This document shows positions 1-9,325 of a DNA stretch of 64,000 nucleotides, piece after piece; the stretch's first letter is position 1; each line of letters begins with the position of its first letter. The position numbers and the translations under genes were made by a program. Source of the DNA: Symbiodinium natans (lineage: Eukaryota; Sar; Dinophyceae; Suessiales; Symbiodiniaceae); assembly GCA_905221605.1 (NCBI GenBank), contig CAJNDS010002652.1, positions 264,553-328,552 of the forward strand, given 5' to 3'. A model generated the notes under the pieces. It did no database searches. It saw only the letters and a program-made list of their open reading frames with translations, and was not told the origin of the DNA.

Positions 1-1
1 A

Positions 2-1330
2 CGTGAGAAGCATGAACGTGCGATGCGGATGGTATTACGGTATCTTCGGCATGTTCAGGACTTTCGACAAATCGTCCATCCAGTTGATGAACGGAGCCTT
101 CGGTTGGATTGCTACGTGGATGCGTCATGGGGCAGTGAGAGGAGCGTTGATCGCAAGAGTGTGAGCGGTGGTTGCATCATGCTTGGTGGTTTCTGCTTGA
201 AAGCGTGGTCACGGCTTCAACAAGCTGTCGCTCTCAGCTCAGCAGAGTCGGAGTTGTACGGATTGGTTGAGGGAGCAAAGGAATCACTTTCAATCCGACG
301 GGCAATTTCCCACGTGTTTGGATGGGATGAGTTGTGCGCACCGCACCTCTTTTGCGACTCCGAGGCCGCCATTGCCATCAGCAGGGCTGGCGGCTTGAGG
401 CGTGTCAGACATATAGATCTGAGAGCATGCTTTATACAAGATCAGCTCCGACAGAGACTTCTCTTCATCTTCGGAGTGCGAGGAGCCTCCAACGTCGCAG
501 ACCTCTTCACAAAATCGTTAGATGCCCGGACTACGTTGAAGCACATGTTGAGCCTTGGTTTGTCTGAAGTCACTGTTGCAGCTTGCGTTGGTGAGTTGGC
601 GTGTTTCGTTGGCTTGCTTGGTGCTGCTGTGGCTGGCAAGGATCATGTATCTCTTGCAGATCGGTATCGTTTGATGGAGTTTGCCAAGTGGTTGGTGGTT
701 GAGTTCTGTGCGCCTCCCATGTCGAGCATGTTGGCTGCGTCGCAAGCGTGCTCCTGGGTTGGTGTGTTGACTGTCAGCGAGGCAGATGACGGCGGAGATC
801 CGGCCACTACAGCGCAGCTTCAGCAGATCTGCACTCTCCACATCCGCAGGGGGGGTTTCGTCTACTTGTGGGCTAGTACTCCGTGCACCGGTGGTTGTCT
901 GTACCAGCATCTACATGCACGTGATCCAGCCTACAGACGCGGTCGCTTGGCACGGCACTGGTCGCTTCACAGGAAGCTGTGGAAGGCTTTTATGTCGCTG
1001 TGTGACTACGTCCATGCTTGGTCGATCGAGTGGCCCCGCGCCTGTGCTTACTGGTCATGGAACCAGACTATCCGTTTTCTGCAGTCGCGACCGTACATGT
1101 TGCACGATGTGTTGGTTGACGGTTGCTCGCTTGGCATGCGTGGTCGAGATGGCGAGTTGATCTACAAACGTTGGCGTGTCATCACGACGATGGAGTCGGT
1201 TGCTCGCGGCTTGTCGGTCTTTCGGTGCCCAGGTGATGGTCATCCACATTCCGCCAACTTCGATCTCAAGAGTACCCAACACTACCCGGCGAAGTTGACG
1301 AACGCTTTCTTGCACGCGTTAAACGCATGA
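2..1330 (+). CDS. Ty1/copia pol C-terminus: RNase H plus long C-terminal extension (5' partial)
   Basis: The frame is open to the left edge of the window, so the reverse transcriptase lies outside. The first ~180 residues are a copia RNase H: YVDASWGSE with the first catalytic Asp, RKSVSGGCIMLGG, ALSSAESELYGLVEGAKE with the catalytic Glu, CDSEAAIAI with the next Asp, RHIDLRACFIQDQ, and NVADLFTKSL at the usual end of copia pol. About 250 further residues follow without a stop. They include a Pro-Cys dyad (STPCTGGC) and a Trp/Cys-rich stretch (IEWPRACAYW, then VDGCSLGMRG and YKRWRV). I recall such tails in dinoflagellate copia elements but can name no domain. The catalytic residues and frame look intact. 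A 145-codon ORF and a probable LTR follow. The copia assignment is secure; the function of the tail is unknown. Confidence 0.93.
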   Translation, partial: REKHERAMRMVLRYLRHVQDFRQIVHPVDERSLRLDCYVDASWGSERSVDRKSVSGGCIMLGGFCLKAWSRLQQAVALSSAESELYGLVEGAKESLSIRRAISHVFGWDELCAPHLFCDSEAAIAISRAGGLRRVRHIDLRACFIQDQLRQRLLFIFGVRGASNVADLFTKSLDARTTLKHMLSLGLSEVTVAACVGELACFVGLLGAAVAGKDHVSLADRYRLMEFAKWLVVEFCAPPMSSMLAASQACSWVGVLTVSEADDGGDPATTAQLQQICTLHIRRGGFVYLWASTPCTGGCLYQHLHARDPAYRRGRLARHWSLHRKLWKAFMSLCDYVHAWSIEWPRACAYWSWNQTIRFLQSRPYMLHDVLVDGCSLGMRGRDGELIYKRWRVITTMESVARGLSVFRCPGDGHPHSANFDLKSTQHYPAKLTNAFLHALNA

Positions 1331-1404
1331 CACCGCGAGATTTGCTCAAAGTTTTCCCTCTTTTACTTTGCCTTCGGTACGGTGTATAGAGCATAGGACG
1401 TGCC

Positions 1405-1842
1405 ATGGCTGATATGGTTGAGGTTGAAAACGCTGTGAGGCGCACTTGGGTTCGAGAGCTCTGGATGCAATGGGTTCCTCAGCAGCAGGTGGAAGTCAGT
1501 TTGATCGCCTTCCTTGCGATGTTTTCCTTGGCGATGCTTGGCAGCTTCCTCGCTGGAATCTTTGTGCAGCAATACCGACAGCGTCACAGCCATATTCTAT
1601 CTTTGAGTGAGCTTCTTACCTTTCTTCCGGTGGAACAAAGTCGGAGAGCAATTATCACTACGCGGCATGGATACGCTTTTCATGTTCGCAGCGATTGCCC
1701 CGCCCTGCGCAATACCCACCCAGGCAATCTGCAGCGTCGAGTTGCTTGTGAGCTTTGTCTGCAATACTTGCGCGTGGACCAGCCGACACCCACCGTGTCG
1801 AGGGGGGGTGTAGAAGTTCGAGAACTGTGCGTCATCCTGTGA
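1405..1842 (+). CDS. Small ORF after copia pol: one membrane segment and a C..C..C metal-site-like motif
   Basis: This 145-codon ORF starts in a good context (gccATGG), 74 bases after the pol stop. Residues ~31-55 (SLIAFLAMFSLAMLGSFLAG) form one strong hydrophobic segment, followed by a basic patch. The C-terminal half has HGYAFHVRSDCPALR and, 21 residues after that Cys, CELC. The spacing resembles small zinc sites of the type Y/F-H-x3-C-x(n)-C-x2-C. Its stop lies ~34 bases inside the probable 3' LTR. It may be an accessory protein of the element: the position right after pol and the intact frame argue against chance. I cannot name a family, and function is inference only. Confidence 0.6.
   Translation: MADMVEVENAVRRTWVRELWMQWVPQQQVEVSLIAFLAMFSLAMLGSFLAGIFVQQYRQRHSHILSLSELLTFLPVEQSRRAIITTRHGYAFHVRSDCPALRNTHPGNLQRRVACELCLQYLRVDQPTPTVSRGGVEVRELCVIL
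1800..1808 (+). promoter_or_regulatory. Probable polypurine tract of the left copia element
   Basis: GAGGGGGGG sits immediately before TGTAGAAG, which has the TG expected at the start of an LTR. In LTR elements this purine run primes plus-strand synthesis. The call rests on position (downstream of pol) and composition only. Confidence 0.45.
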
Positions 1843-2209
1843 GGGTGCGACACGGTGAGTTTTGCAGTTTGCAGTTTTGTGTGCATAGCTTGGAGTCTGC
1901 TCAGCTTTTTTGAAGTTTTTCCAGTAGCCTGAGTACGATTAGCGGTGCAGGAACGTTTTGCCTCGTAGGGAACCACTCTCGTCGAGTTTCGTGACTCGAG
2001 GGTAGTTTTGGAGGTCTTTTAAGCCGAGCTGTCAAGTTGGAGAGCTGTGATACGTTTTCCACTTTGGCTCAAGTGACGAGCACTGGTGTGAGTGCTGCAA
2101 GCCAAAACAGAAGTGTTGTCCGAGTGTCTGAGCTTGCTTGCTTGGTTTGGACTTGTGTGAGTTGGCTTGGTTGTATCCTTGGTGCCTTGCTTGGCATCTT
2201 GGGTTTTTA
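1809..2209 (+). repeat. Probable 3' LTR start of the left copia element (end uncertain)
   Basis: The sequence begins TGTAGAAG after the purine run and continues until the G-rich satellite interrupts at ~2210. I could not find a matching CA end or the 5' LTR partner, which would lie outside the window, so the right boundary is arbitrary. Confidence 0.3.
2059..2073 (+). other. Possible relict of the dinoflagellate spliced leader
   Basis: CCACTTTGGCTCAAG matches the 3' 15 bases of the conserved dinoflagellate spliced leader (CCATTTTGGCTCAAG) at 14 of 15 positions. Such relicts mark trans-spliced mRNA that returned to the genome as cDNA. Matches further 5' in the leader are poor, so chance is possible. 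Confidence 0.35.
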
Positions 2210-2211
2210 AC

Positions 2212-2515
2212 GGGGGGGGCTGAAGGGGGGCTTAAGGGGGGGCTTAAGGGTGGGCTTAAGGGGAAAGGGGGGCTTAAAGGGGGCTTAAGGGGGGCTTAAA
2301 GGGGGGCTTAAAGGGGGCTTGAAGGGGGGCTTAAAGGGGGGCTTAAAGGGGGCTTTATTTGGGGCTTAAAGGGGGCTTCAAGGGGGCTTGAAGGGGGGCT
2401 TCAAGGGGGCTTGGAAGGGGGCTTGATGAAGGGGGGGGGACTTAAAGGGGGGGGTAGAGAGGCGAAAGGGGGAGGGCTTAAAGGGGCTGAAAAAAGGGGG
2501 GCTTGAGGGCGACTC
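2212..2515 (+). repeat. G-rich satellite, unit close to GGGGGGCTTAAA
   Basis: About 25 imperfect units of five to eight G followed by CTTAA(A) or CTTGAA fill this stretch. The G runs are long and closely spaced, so the plus strand could form G-quadruplexes. A second, longer array of the same family lies at 3706-4215. Confidence 0.9.
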
Positions 2516-2539
2516 TAAACATTACTTTATCTTGAAGAT

Positions 2540-2960
2540 GAGAGAGAAGGGATTTATTCTAAATCCCACCCCCCTCGAATCTTGTTTTGTTTTTTGGATT
2601 TCGTTCTTCGAAACTAGAGAAGTGAGACTCTAACTTCCATTTGAAAAGAGAGAGAGAGAGAGAGGAGTTTATTCTAAATTCCACCCCCCTCGAATCTTGT
2701 TATATTTTTGTATTTTTTTGGGATTTCATTATTCGAAACCAGAGAAGTGAGACTCTAAACATACATTTCCCTTTACGAAGCGAAAGAAGGGAATGTATTC
2801 TAAATTCCACCCCCCTCGAATCTTGTTTTGTTTTTTGGGTTTCATTCTTCGAAACCAGAGAAGTGAGACTCTTTTTAAAGGGGAGCTTAAGGGCAATTCC
2901 ACCCCGCTCGCTTCTTCTTTTGTTTTTTGTGTTCATTACTCGAGTTTCAAGGAGCAGAGA
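2540..2960 (+). repeat. Tandem repeat of ~90-126 bp, four copies
   Basis: Each unit has TTCTAAATTCCACCCC then CTCGAATCTTGTT, a T-rich stretch, TTCGAAACCAGAGAAG and TGAGACTCT. The CCACCCC core recurs at about 2566, 2681, 2807 and 2896. An (AG)n run marks the start of the second unit. The last copy is the most divergent. Open frames here are repeat artefacts. Confidence 0.85.
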
Positions 2961-2963
2961 GTT

Positions 2964-3236
2964 CATAGCAGTGACGTGGCGCGGGGCTAAGCCGAGAACC
3001 CCATGTTTTTTTTCAGAGATGATTCATATGCTTCCACGCGAGCTTGCCCGGCAGAAAAAAGCGGAGGGGTTGGGGGGGGCGCAGCCCCCCCCATTTGCAT
3101 AGCAGTGACGTGGCGCGGGGCTAAGCCGAGAACCCCATGTTTTGTTTTGTTTTGGACATGATTCATATGCTTCCACGCGAGTTTGCCCGGCTTAAACAAG
3201 CGGGGGGGTTGGGGGCGCAGCCCCCCCCCATTTGCA
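2964..3236 (+). repeat. Direct repeat of 134 bp, two copies
   Basis: CATAGCAGTGACGTGGCG begins at 2964 and 3098, and each copy runs through GCTAAGCCGAGAACCCCATG, TCATATGCTTCCACGCGAG and a GCAGCCCCCCCC tract ending in CATTTGCA. The copies differ in the T-rich middle. I see no coding potential. Confidence 0.85.
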
Positions 3237-3254
3237 AACACGATGCTCGCGTTG

Positions 3255-3705
3255 GGCCTCTTAAACTGCTGCCTAAATCCTCCCTCCACCGAAGGCCCAG
3301 CAGGTATTACGCCTCTTAAACGTCTTAAACTGCTGCCCGAACCCTCCACAAAAGGCCCAGCGAGTATTCGGCCTTTTAAACTGCTGCCTAAATCCTCCAC
3401 AGAAGGCCCAGCAAGTATTACGCCTTTTAAACTGCTGCCCAAACCCTCCACAAAAGGCCCAGCAAGTGTCAGGCCTCTTAAACTGCTGCCTAAACCCTCC
3501 GCAGAAGGCCCAGCAAGTGTTGCGCCTTTTAAACTGCTGCCCAAACCCTCCAAAAAAGGCCCAGCAAGTATTAGGCCTCTTAAACTGCTGCTTAAACCCT
3601 CCGCAGAAGGCCCAGCAAGTATTACGCCTCTTAAATTGCTGCCCAAAGGCCCAGCAAGTATTAGGCCTCTTAAACTGCTGCCTAAACCCTCCACAGAGGG
3701 GGGGG
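3255..3705 (+). repeat. 51-bp minisatellite, about nine units
   Basis: TTAAACTGCTGCC(C/T)AAA recurs at 3261, 3325, 3376, 3427, 3478, 3529, 3580, 3631 (as TTAAATTGCT) and 3670. Most steps are exactly 51 bases; the first is 64 and the last 39. The period is a multiple of three and the unit lacks stops in one frame on each strand, so both strands show a 17-residue protein repeat. Substitutions among units do not look codon-structured to me, so I annotate DNA repeat, not gene. Confidence 0.92.
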
Positions 3706-4215
3706 CTTGGTTGCGGCTTCAGGGGGGAGCTTTAGGGGGGGTTTTAAGGGGGCTTAAAAAGAGGGGCTTAAAGGGGGGGCTTGAAGCCCCTTAAAACGGG
3801 GGGGGGGGGGGGGGCTTAAAGGGGGGCTTAAAGGGGGGCTTAAAGGGGGGTTTAAAGGGGGGCTTAAAGGGGGGCTTAAAGGGGGGTTTAAAGGGGGCTT
3901 AAAGGGGGGCTTAAAGGGGGGCTTAAGGGGGGCTTAAAGGGGGGCTTAAAGGGGGGCTTAAAGGGGGGTTAAAGGGGGGGAAGGGGGCTTTAAGGGGGGG
4001 CTTAAGGGGGGGGCTTAAGGGGGGCTTAAAGGGGGGGCTAAGGGGGGGCTTAAGGGGGGGCTTAAGGGGGGGCTTAAGGGGGGGCTTAAGGGGGGCTTAA
4101 GGGGGGGCTTAAGGGCTTTGACCCTTTGCCCCCCCCCCCCCCGAAGGGACCCCCTTTGCAGGGACCCCTTTGAAGGGGGGCTTAAGGGGGGCTTAAAGGG
4201 GGGCTTAAAGGGGGG
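3706..4215 (+). repeat. Second G6CTTAAA satellite array
   Basis: This ~500-bp array consists almost only of GGGGG(G)(G)CTTAA(A) units, with one opposite-strand C16 patch and a GGGACCCC spot near 4133-4175. It abuts the minus-strand ORF at 4205-5770, whose last codons are read inside the repeat. The natural end of that ORF has therefore probably been replaced. Confidence 0.92.
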
Positions 4216-5770
4216 GGGCCCATCCTCCTTGGTGTGGTGCTGATCCCTTTCCAATGCGCATCAAAGATGACTGGCAGCCGGAAAGGGGCGGACACATCCA
4301 CTTCTCGCAAGCTGCAAGGTCAGTGGTTCGCAGCTCCGAGAAGCGCCAATCATTCACCTGTGCCTCGGGTTCGTCCTCTGCGTCCGACATGTCATCCATC
4401 GGGCAGGGAGAGCCTTCGTTAGTTTCGGAAGAGATGCTGACGACCTCCGGCGAGGTTGCTGCAGTGTTTGCTTCCACAGGCGCAGCCAAGGGCAAGGAGA
4501 GCAGGCACTCTAATGGCAACACTCGCCGTAGAAAAACAGCCATTCTGTGAGAAGTGTCAGGCCATTCCAAGTTATAAACTGACCAAAAATGTTCAATGTT
4601 TTGGTTGGCCACCGAGGCCGCAAGAGCAAGCCGGATGGCGTCAAGGAAATGGGCAGGGGGGAGGTCCGGCCTAAATTCTTGATAATGCCTTTTCCCAAGC
4701 GTCTCTGTGCCCTGCAGCGTGATGCCTAGGAACGTATTCAGGCTGGGCTGGGCAAGCCTGGCCGTTTCCACGTCCGTGTGCTGAGCAGCTGCGGCCCATG
4801 CCTGCAAGGCTTCTTGAGAGGCTTGGCCAGTGACTTGTGGCAGTCCACTGTGCGCGTCCATCACATATTTGGTAGTAGGGCACTTGGGACACCGATAAGC
4901 GCGGCCAGCCAAGAAGGCCACCATGGCTGCAGGCGGCACATTGATCTGCAGGTCAGTAATTTTATTGTCAGATTCAGGAAAACCAATAACAATGGGCAGC
5001 CCTGCCGTACGCTCCAGGGGACCTTTTTGGTGGGACTCGAATGCGAGCAGAAGTGCAACCAGCCAATAATCTGGGTCAGCGTAGCTAAGCATTGCAGGAA
5101 AACTGGCATTGATGACACTCGGCAAGTCCGACACCGCAGAGAAAAGGTCCGCGATGTGCTGCGCTGTGGTAAGAAAGCCATACCCCACCAGGGACTCCGA
5201 AAGCCTTGCTTGGTCCAGCTGCGGGACCGGGCAATCCAACATTTCAGCAAGGTCGAAATGCTGCAATGCCCCCGACAATCTAAGGCACTGCGTGATGATA
5301 GGGTCATAAACCTTCAAATACGCTGCCGGAAACGTTTCAGGCAGATGCAGTAGCGTGTCAGCGATTCCGATTAGCATTTCCGAGTCTTGCAGCTGGTTCG
5401 GTATGCCGTTCAAAAACACCTCATAGGCCCGATATGCCCGAAGCTGCTGGCAGTGTGTTGTGAGGTGTTGCGAGTCACGCAGGTTCATGTAGGGCCGAGG
5501 TTTGACATTCTTACCAAAGTGATGTCCCGCTGCAAGTGCGCGCCACATGAGATCACAGACCGAGACTGTGTTGCTCTGCATGATGGGTGCGCAGGCTGGG
5601 GCGCTGGGATCGCGGGTGCCGCTGGGCTCGCTAGGCCCTCGAGGCTTGGCTTTTGGTGGTTCCAGCTGCTGAGAACCGTCTTTGTCCAAAGCGAGAGGCC
5701 GACTTTCCTTGCGAGCTTGGACAGCGGGCACAGGCCTGGCGGGGATGGGCGTCGGGCCATGGGGAGGCAT
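4205..5770 (-). CDS. Unrecognised 521-residue protein, C-terminus overwritten by satellite
   Basis: This is the longest clean ORF in the left part of the window, on the minus strand from an ATG at 5770. I do not recognise it. Residues 1-65 are Pro/Ala/Lys-rich and probably disordered. Residues ~65-430 look globular, with regular hydrophobic spacing and a single CPKC (YRCPKCPTTKYVMD) followed by a His, suggesting half of a zinc site. Residues ~450-485 are acidic and serine-rich (DDMSDAEDEPEAQ). The final residues (HQGGWAPPL) are read from the flanking G-rich satellite. It could be a domesticated or mobile-element protein, or a host exon fused to repeat. The ORF is well supported, the role is not. 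Confidence 0.6.
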   Translation of the reverse strand: MPPHGPTPIPARPVPAVQARKESRPLALDKDGSQQLEPPKAKPRGPSEPSGTRDPSAPACAPIMQSNTVSVCDLMWRALAAGHHFGKNVKPRPYMNLRDSQHLTTHCQQLRAYRAYEVFLNGIPNQLQDSEMLIGIADTLLHLPETFPAAYLKVYDPIITQCLRLSGALQHFDLAEMLDCPVPQLDQARLSESLVGYGFLTTAQHIADLFSAVSDLPSVINASFPAMLSYADPDYWLVALLLAFESHQKGPLERTAGLPIVIGFPESDNKITDLQINVPPAAMVAFLAGRAYRCPKCPTTKYVMDAHSGLPQVTGQASQEALQAWAAAAQHTDVETARLAQPSLNTFLGITLQGTETLGKRHYQEFRPDLPPAHFLDAIRLALAASVANQNIEHFWSVYNLEWPDTSHRMAVFLRRVLPLECLLSLPLAAPVEANTAATSPEVVSISSETNEGSPCPMDDMSDAEDEPEAQVNDWRFSELRTTDLAACEKWMCPPLSGCQSSLMRIGKGSAPHQGGWAPPL

Positions 5771-6011
5771 AGGGAGATACGATTTTGGTTCCGTCAGGCC
5801 AAGTGAGTCCGTGGGAGACTTAGCGCAAGGGGGCTGTGACGCCTCAACCGTCCTAATCCATCCGGAGATGTTGCGTGCGTGGGCCGTGCCCGGGGGCTGG
5901 GTGGACGTCGTACGCCAGGCGGCGGGTCCCTAATGTTGCCGCCACTACGGGGTGGACATGAGGCGGCGCTACCCCCTCCGATCCTGTGAGCAACTTCACT
6001 TGAGGGAGTCG

Positions 6012-6731
6012 TCACACAAGCATCAGAGCAATAGGACTCGCGGCCGGCACAACCGCAGGCGCTTTCGTTGCAGGCTCCTTCGTCAGTGGTCCTCTCTCCC
6101 GCGTTGGGGTACCGCAAGGGGTTCGGGAAACGTCCCGTTTAGCTGGCGGAGGCGGGCTGACAGCTGCCGCAATGGAGCTCCCCGCGGCCCGAGGCTTGAG
6201 CCATGGTGTACCCCACCGCTCGCCATGGCGCGCGTTGGTGGTAGCCTCGCCTTGGGCTGGCGACTGCTGCGGCGTAGGAACCTCGACTGCAGTAGCAGCA
6301 ACCACGTCGGGACTGTTACTACCCGCGGGCACAGGGCTGTTTCCCGGGGAGTCCACATCAATCGCAGTTTCGGAGGCAGCCTTACCCGTACGAACAGGTG
6401 GGAGGTGAAGACCGCGGGGGGCTCGCAGTATGCCGGCCTTGTGTTCGAAAGCCGGGTCAGCGCGTTGAGCAGATCCCCGCTTGGGCGGCATCCTAATGTT
6501 GGTGTCCCCTAGCAAGCAGGTGAGGTACTGGGCGACCCCATCTCCTTCCCTCACCGGCTGGAAGGGGACACAATACACCGCATTGGGCAGGGGCTCCAGG
6601 ACGAAGCCGCGCGTTTGCAGACTAGCAATGGTGCCCGAGTAAGAGTTGGAGGTGAAAGAGGGACTCCCCCATCCTTCTTGCTGAAGTGTGCGGTAAAAAA
6701 CTTCCCGCTTATCTCCCCAGGTGGCCTTCAA
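6012..6731 (-). CDS. Unrecognised Pro/Ala/Ser-rich ORF upstream of the 521-residue ORF
   Basis: 239 codons on the minus strand, starting at 6731. The N-terminal ~80 residues are mixed and folded-looking (KREVFYRTLQQEGWG, YSGTIASLQTRGFVLEPL). The rest is low-complexity, rich in Pro, Ala, Ser and Thr. It lies 241 bases upstream of the 521-codon ORF on the same strand but in another frame. A spliced single gene, with an intron in 5771-6011, is plausible but unproven. A shorter overlapping frame on the plus strand is probably a shadow. Confidence 0.4.
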   Translation of the reverse strand: MKATWGDKREVFYRTLQQEGWGSPSFTSNSYSGTIASLQTRGFVLEPLPNAVYCVPFQPVREGDGVAQYLTCLLGDTNIRMPPKRGSAQRADPAFEHKAGILRAPRGLHLPPVRTGKAASETAIDVDSPGNSPVPAGSNSPDVVAATAVEVPTPQQSPAQGEATTNARHGERWGTPWLKPRAAGSSIAAAVSPPPPAKRDVSRTPCGTPTRERGPLTKEPATKAPAVVPAASPIALMLV

Positions 6732-6739
6732 AGCCCACG

Positions 6740-8700
6740 CTTGATGCAGGGGTGGTGTTTCAAAGAGGTCCAGCCCAACTTTGCGTTCCGAGCATATGCG
6801 AAATGCGAAGGTAGAGTCTGCCTTTGTTGGCGTTGAACCCCGGTTCCGCCCCCTGGCCCCGCTAACCCAAGGCTCGTGCCGGCGCTAAGAACCGAGCCTA
6901 TCATGAATTAACTCGCGAGGCGGTGCAGGAAGTTGGTGAAGATCCTGATAGGAGCCCCGCTCTCCGAGCCGAAGACCCCATTCTTAAGCGCAATGGACCC
7001 AGATGTGGAGACGCTGAACCTCAGTGAATTGTTGGGCACACGCTTGCCAACGAGCGGCTGCGTCGGAAGGCGCGTGGGTCGAGGTCCACCGAGCAACGCG
7101 CGGCACCTTGCTCTCGGGTGGTTTCCACTGCGACGAGCTGGACGCTTTCGTCTCTGCAGTCACCGTCGCCAGATCCTGATCCAAAACAGGAGCATTGCCG
7201 TCCCACACTCAGCGACAACAGCCCAACGCAAGCCTCGGTCAACAAGCTGTTTACCACCGCCTTTCCCCTCAGCCTCTTCCTGCAAAAGGTAGCCTCCTGG
7301 GCCCACGCCAAAGCATACCGGGAGTCAAGAACACGGACGCCGACGACCTTAGCCGAAACCGCCTGCAGAAGTTCACATGCGCGACCAGATCCAAGAGGTT
7401 CCCCATCCAGCTGCAAGACTTGGCTCGATCGGAGCACGAGGTCAGCTTGTGGCCTCCGAACGCCAACTGGGGCACTGGCCTACTGCAGGTGTCAGCACAT
7501 CCGGCCTAGTGTGCCGGGCACCAGCCAGACCGCCCGCGGTGGGGGTCGATAGGCCTAATGCATTCACCGGTCTGCCCTGGGCCCCTAAAGTGGGGGTGTG
7601 ATGGCCTTTCATGCTCGTGGGACATTGCCCAGCCTTTCCCACGAAGCATTCTACTCTTTCGCCCAGAGCAGCACCGCTGAAAACAAGAGAGCGAGTCGGT
7701 TGTACCCTAAGCCCCTCCCTTTCGGGACATAGGATTAGGGTTGGACTCCTCTCCCCAACTAGGGTTAGGTCATGCAGTGCTTGTTGGGAGAACGCCACGA
7801 AATCCATGAACAGCAAGAAAGTCGCCGACAGAAAAAGCCCTTCGACTTCTTAACCAAGAGCATGAAATCACCCACGAAGACCATGACCTGTAAAGACTCT
7901 GCCAAGGGCTCGTAAGTCAGTCTGGTGTGGAGGGCCGCCAATCGCCCCCCGGAAAGTTGGGCCGACGCCACACCAGACGTCCCCACCATGCACCCGGAAT
8001 AAATTCTTAATCGACGCGACCATGTACTTCCAGTCCTTCATCAGCACCTTGATTCTTCTTTGCGCTTTACTGACATCGGACTTGAAGAGGCACACACGGA
8101 GTCACATTGCTTCCATTGTGCAGTTTATGCAATCAAGTACATCATGTAATCATCAAGTAATCCGTTGCACAGGGATAATTGTATGTAGACATCTCCTGTT
8201 GCATCAGTTGTTGCATCACTTTTATCATCATTATCGCCAACATCAATATTTAATTTTTCAACTTTTTTAAATGCCCGTAAATGGAAAAATCAAATGTGTA
8301 TTGTATAATTATTACTGCAATTCCATTTGGTACTTTGCATTTAATAATGAATGCCTCAGACTCAAATTCCCTTCGAGAGGACTGCAAGTTCCACAATGGC
8401 ATTGACCCGAACAGAGGTTGCGGGTTGCAGCTCGGGCGGGCTCCATCCAAAAGGCCATTGATTCGCAACGGTACGGTTGCCCCTGGCGCCGATTCCATGG
8501 CGGTTGAGGGCACCCTTTTCGCGGCGGATTTCCTCTGGCCAGCGACAAAATGGGCCGGATACTTCGGATCCGCAAACAGGATGTGGTCCTTTCCTCTCCA
8601 GATCTGGGTAACGTGAGAGCCACACTTGAGGAGAAGCTCAAACTGCAAAGGGCCACAAAAAAGTCGAACTCGAGCCTCCACCAGAAATCCTGTTCCTGAT
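6740..8700. other. No gene recognised
   Basis: 6.7-7.8 kb is GC-rich with many short open frames on both strands, none with a recognisable domain. 8.08-8.36 kb is strikingly AT-rich. Splice-separated exons cannot be excluded. Confidence 0.5.
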
Positions 8701-8713
8701 CGGCGGCCTGGCT

Positions 8714-9325
8714 ATGACGGTCATCCAACACTACGCCCAAGCTATGGAGAGCCTCGTGAGCGTGGAGGCGATTGCAGACCCGAATGTGTCGGATGTTCCT
8801 CCCCATCTGAAGCCAATCATCCAGGCCATGGACTCTCCAGAGACTCGCTTCACACCCTCCTCCTGGAAGAAATTCTTGGACCAGGCTCCTTTCTCTCTCG
8901 TTAAAGAGGGTGTCTTGACGACCTGGTCCGCTTCGGCATGCAAGGCTGGAGCACAGCTCTGGTACGAACGGAAGTCTTTCGTGAGCAGGCCCCCCCAGAG
9001 AACACTGATCCAAGAGCTCAACAAGGCGGGTGTCGGTATGGAGGTTGATTCAAGCAGGCCGGAGTGCGTGGTCCTTCAGAAGGTAGCCCTCTTCCACTCC
9101 GATGCTGGTTTCCCGAAAGTCTTCCCTTGGGCGTGGACGAGAGCCCCCAAAATTTGGGAGGAATTGGGTTCAATTCTATCGGAATTAGAACCTCCGGCTC
9201 CATCCACCGCCCAGCACGGACAGGACATTGCTTCGATCTTTGACGCTACACTCATTGTCATTGGAGTGAATGACAACGTCCGGCAGAACACCAAAAAGGA
9301 AGACCACGGCGCCTACCCTCCATGA
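8714..9325 (+). CDS. Unrecognised 203-residue ORF
   Basis: The composition is protein-like: balanced, with Trp-containing motifs (FTPSSWKKFLDQ, PWAWTRAPKIWEELG) and no low complexity. The antisense frame is open for a similar length but is rich in Arg, Ser and Cys and looks like a shadow. It lies ~315 bases upstream of the decayed DIRS-like RNase H on the same strand. It may be an upstream part of that element, but I saw no RT or Gag motif. Function unknown. Confidence 0.4.
   Translation: MTVIQHYAQAMESLVSVEAIADPNVSDVPPHLKPIIQAMDSPETRFTPSSWKKFLDQAPFSLVKEGVLTTWSASACKAGAQLWYERKSFVSRPPQRTLIQELNKAGVGMEVDSSRPECVVLQKVALFHSDAGFPKVFPWAWTRAPKIWEELGSILSELEPPAPSTAQHGQDIASIFDATLIVIGVNDNVRQNTKKEDHGAYPP

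Noticed and set aside
3255-3705. CRISPR-like array
   Set aside because: Units are contiguous and similar over their full length; there are no unique spacers and no cas genes.
3183-3794. Repeat protein of 203 codons
   Set aside because: The 51-bp minisatellite is open on both strands; no start context or domain supports either frame.
3706-4215. Telomere or interstitial telomere
   Set aside because: The unit is G5-7CTTAA(A), not TTTAGGG. The two CCCTAAA-like units near 44526 are too few to call.
8312-9013. 233-codon minus-strand frame
   Set aside because: Antisense shadow, rich in Arg, Ser and Cys; the plus frame at 8714-9325 is more protein-like.
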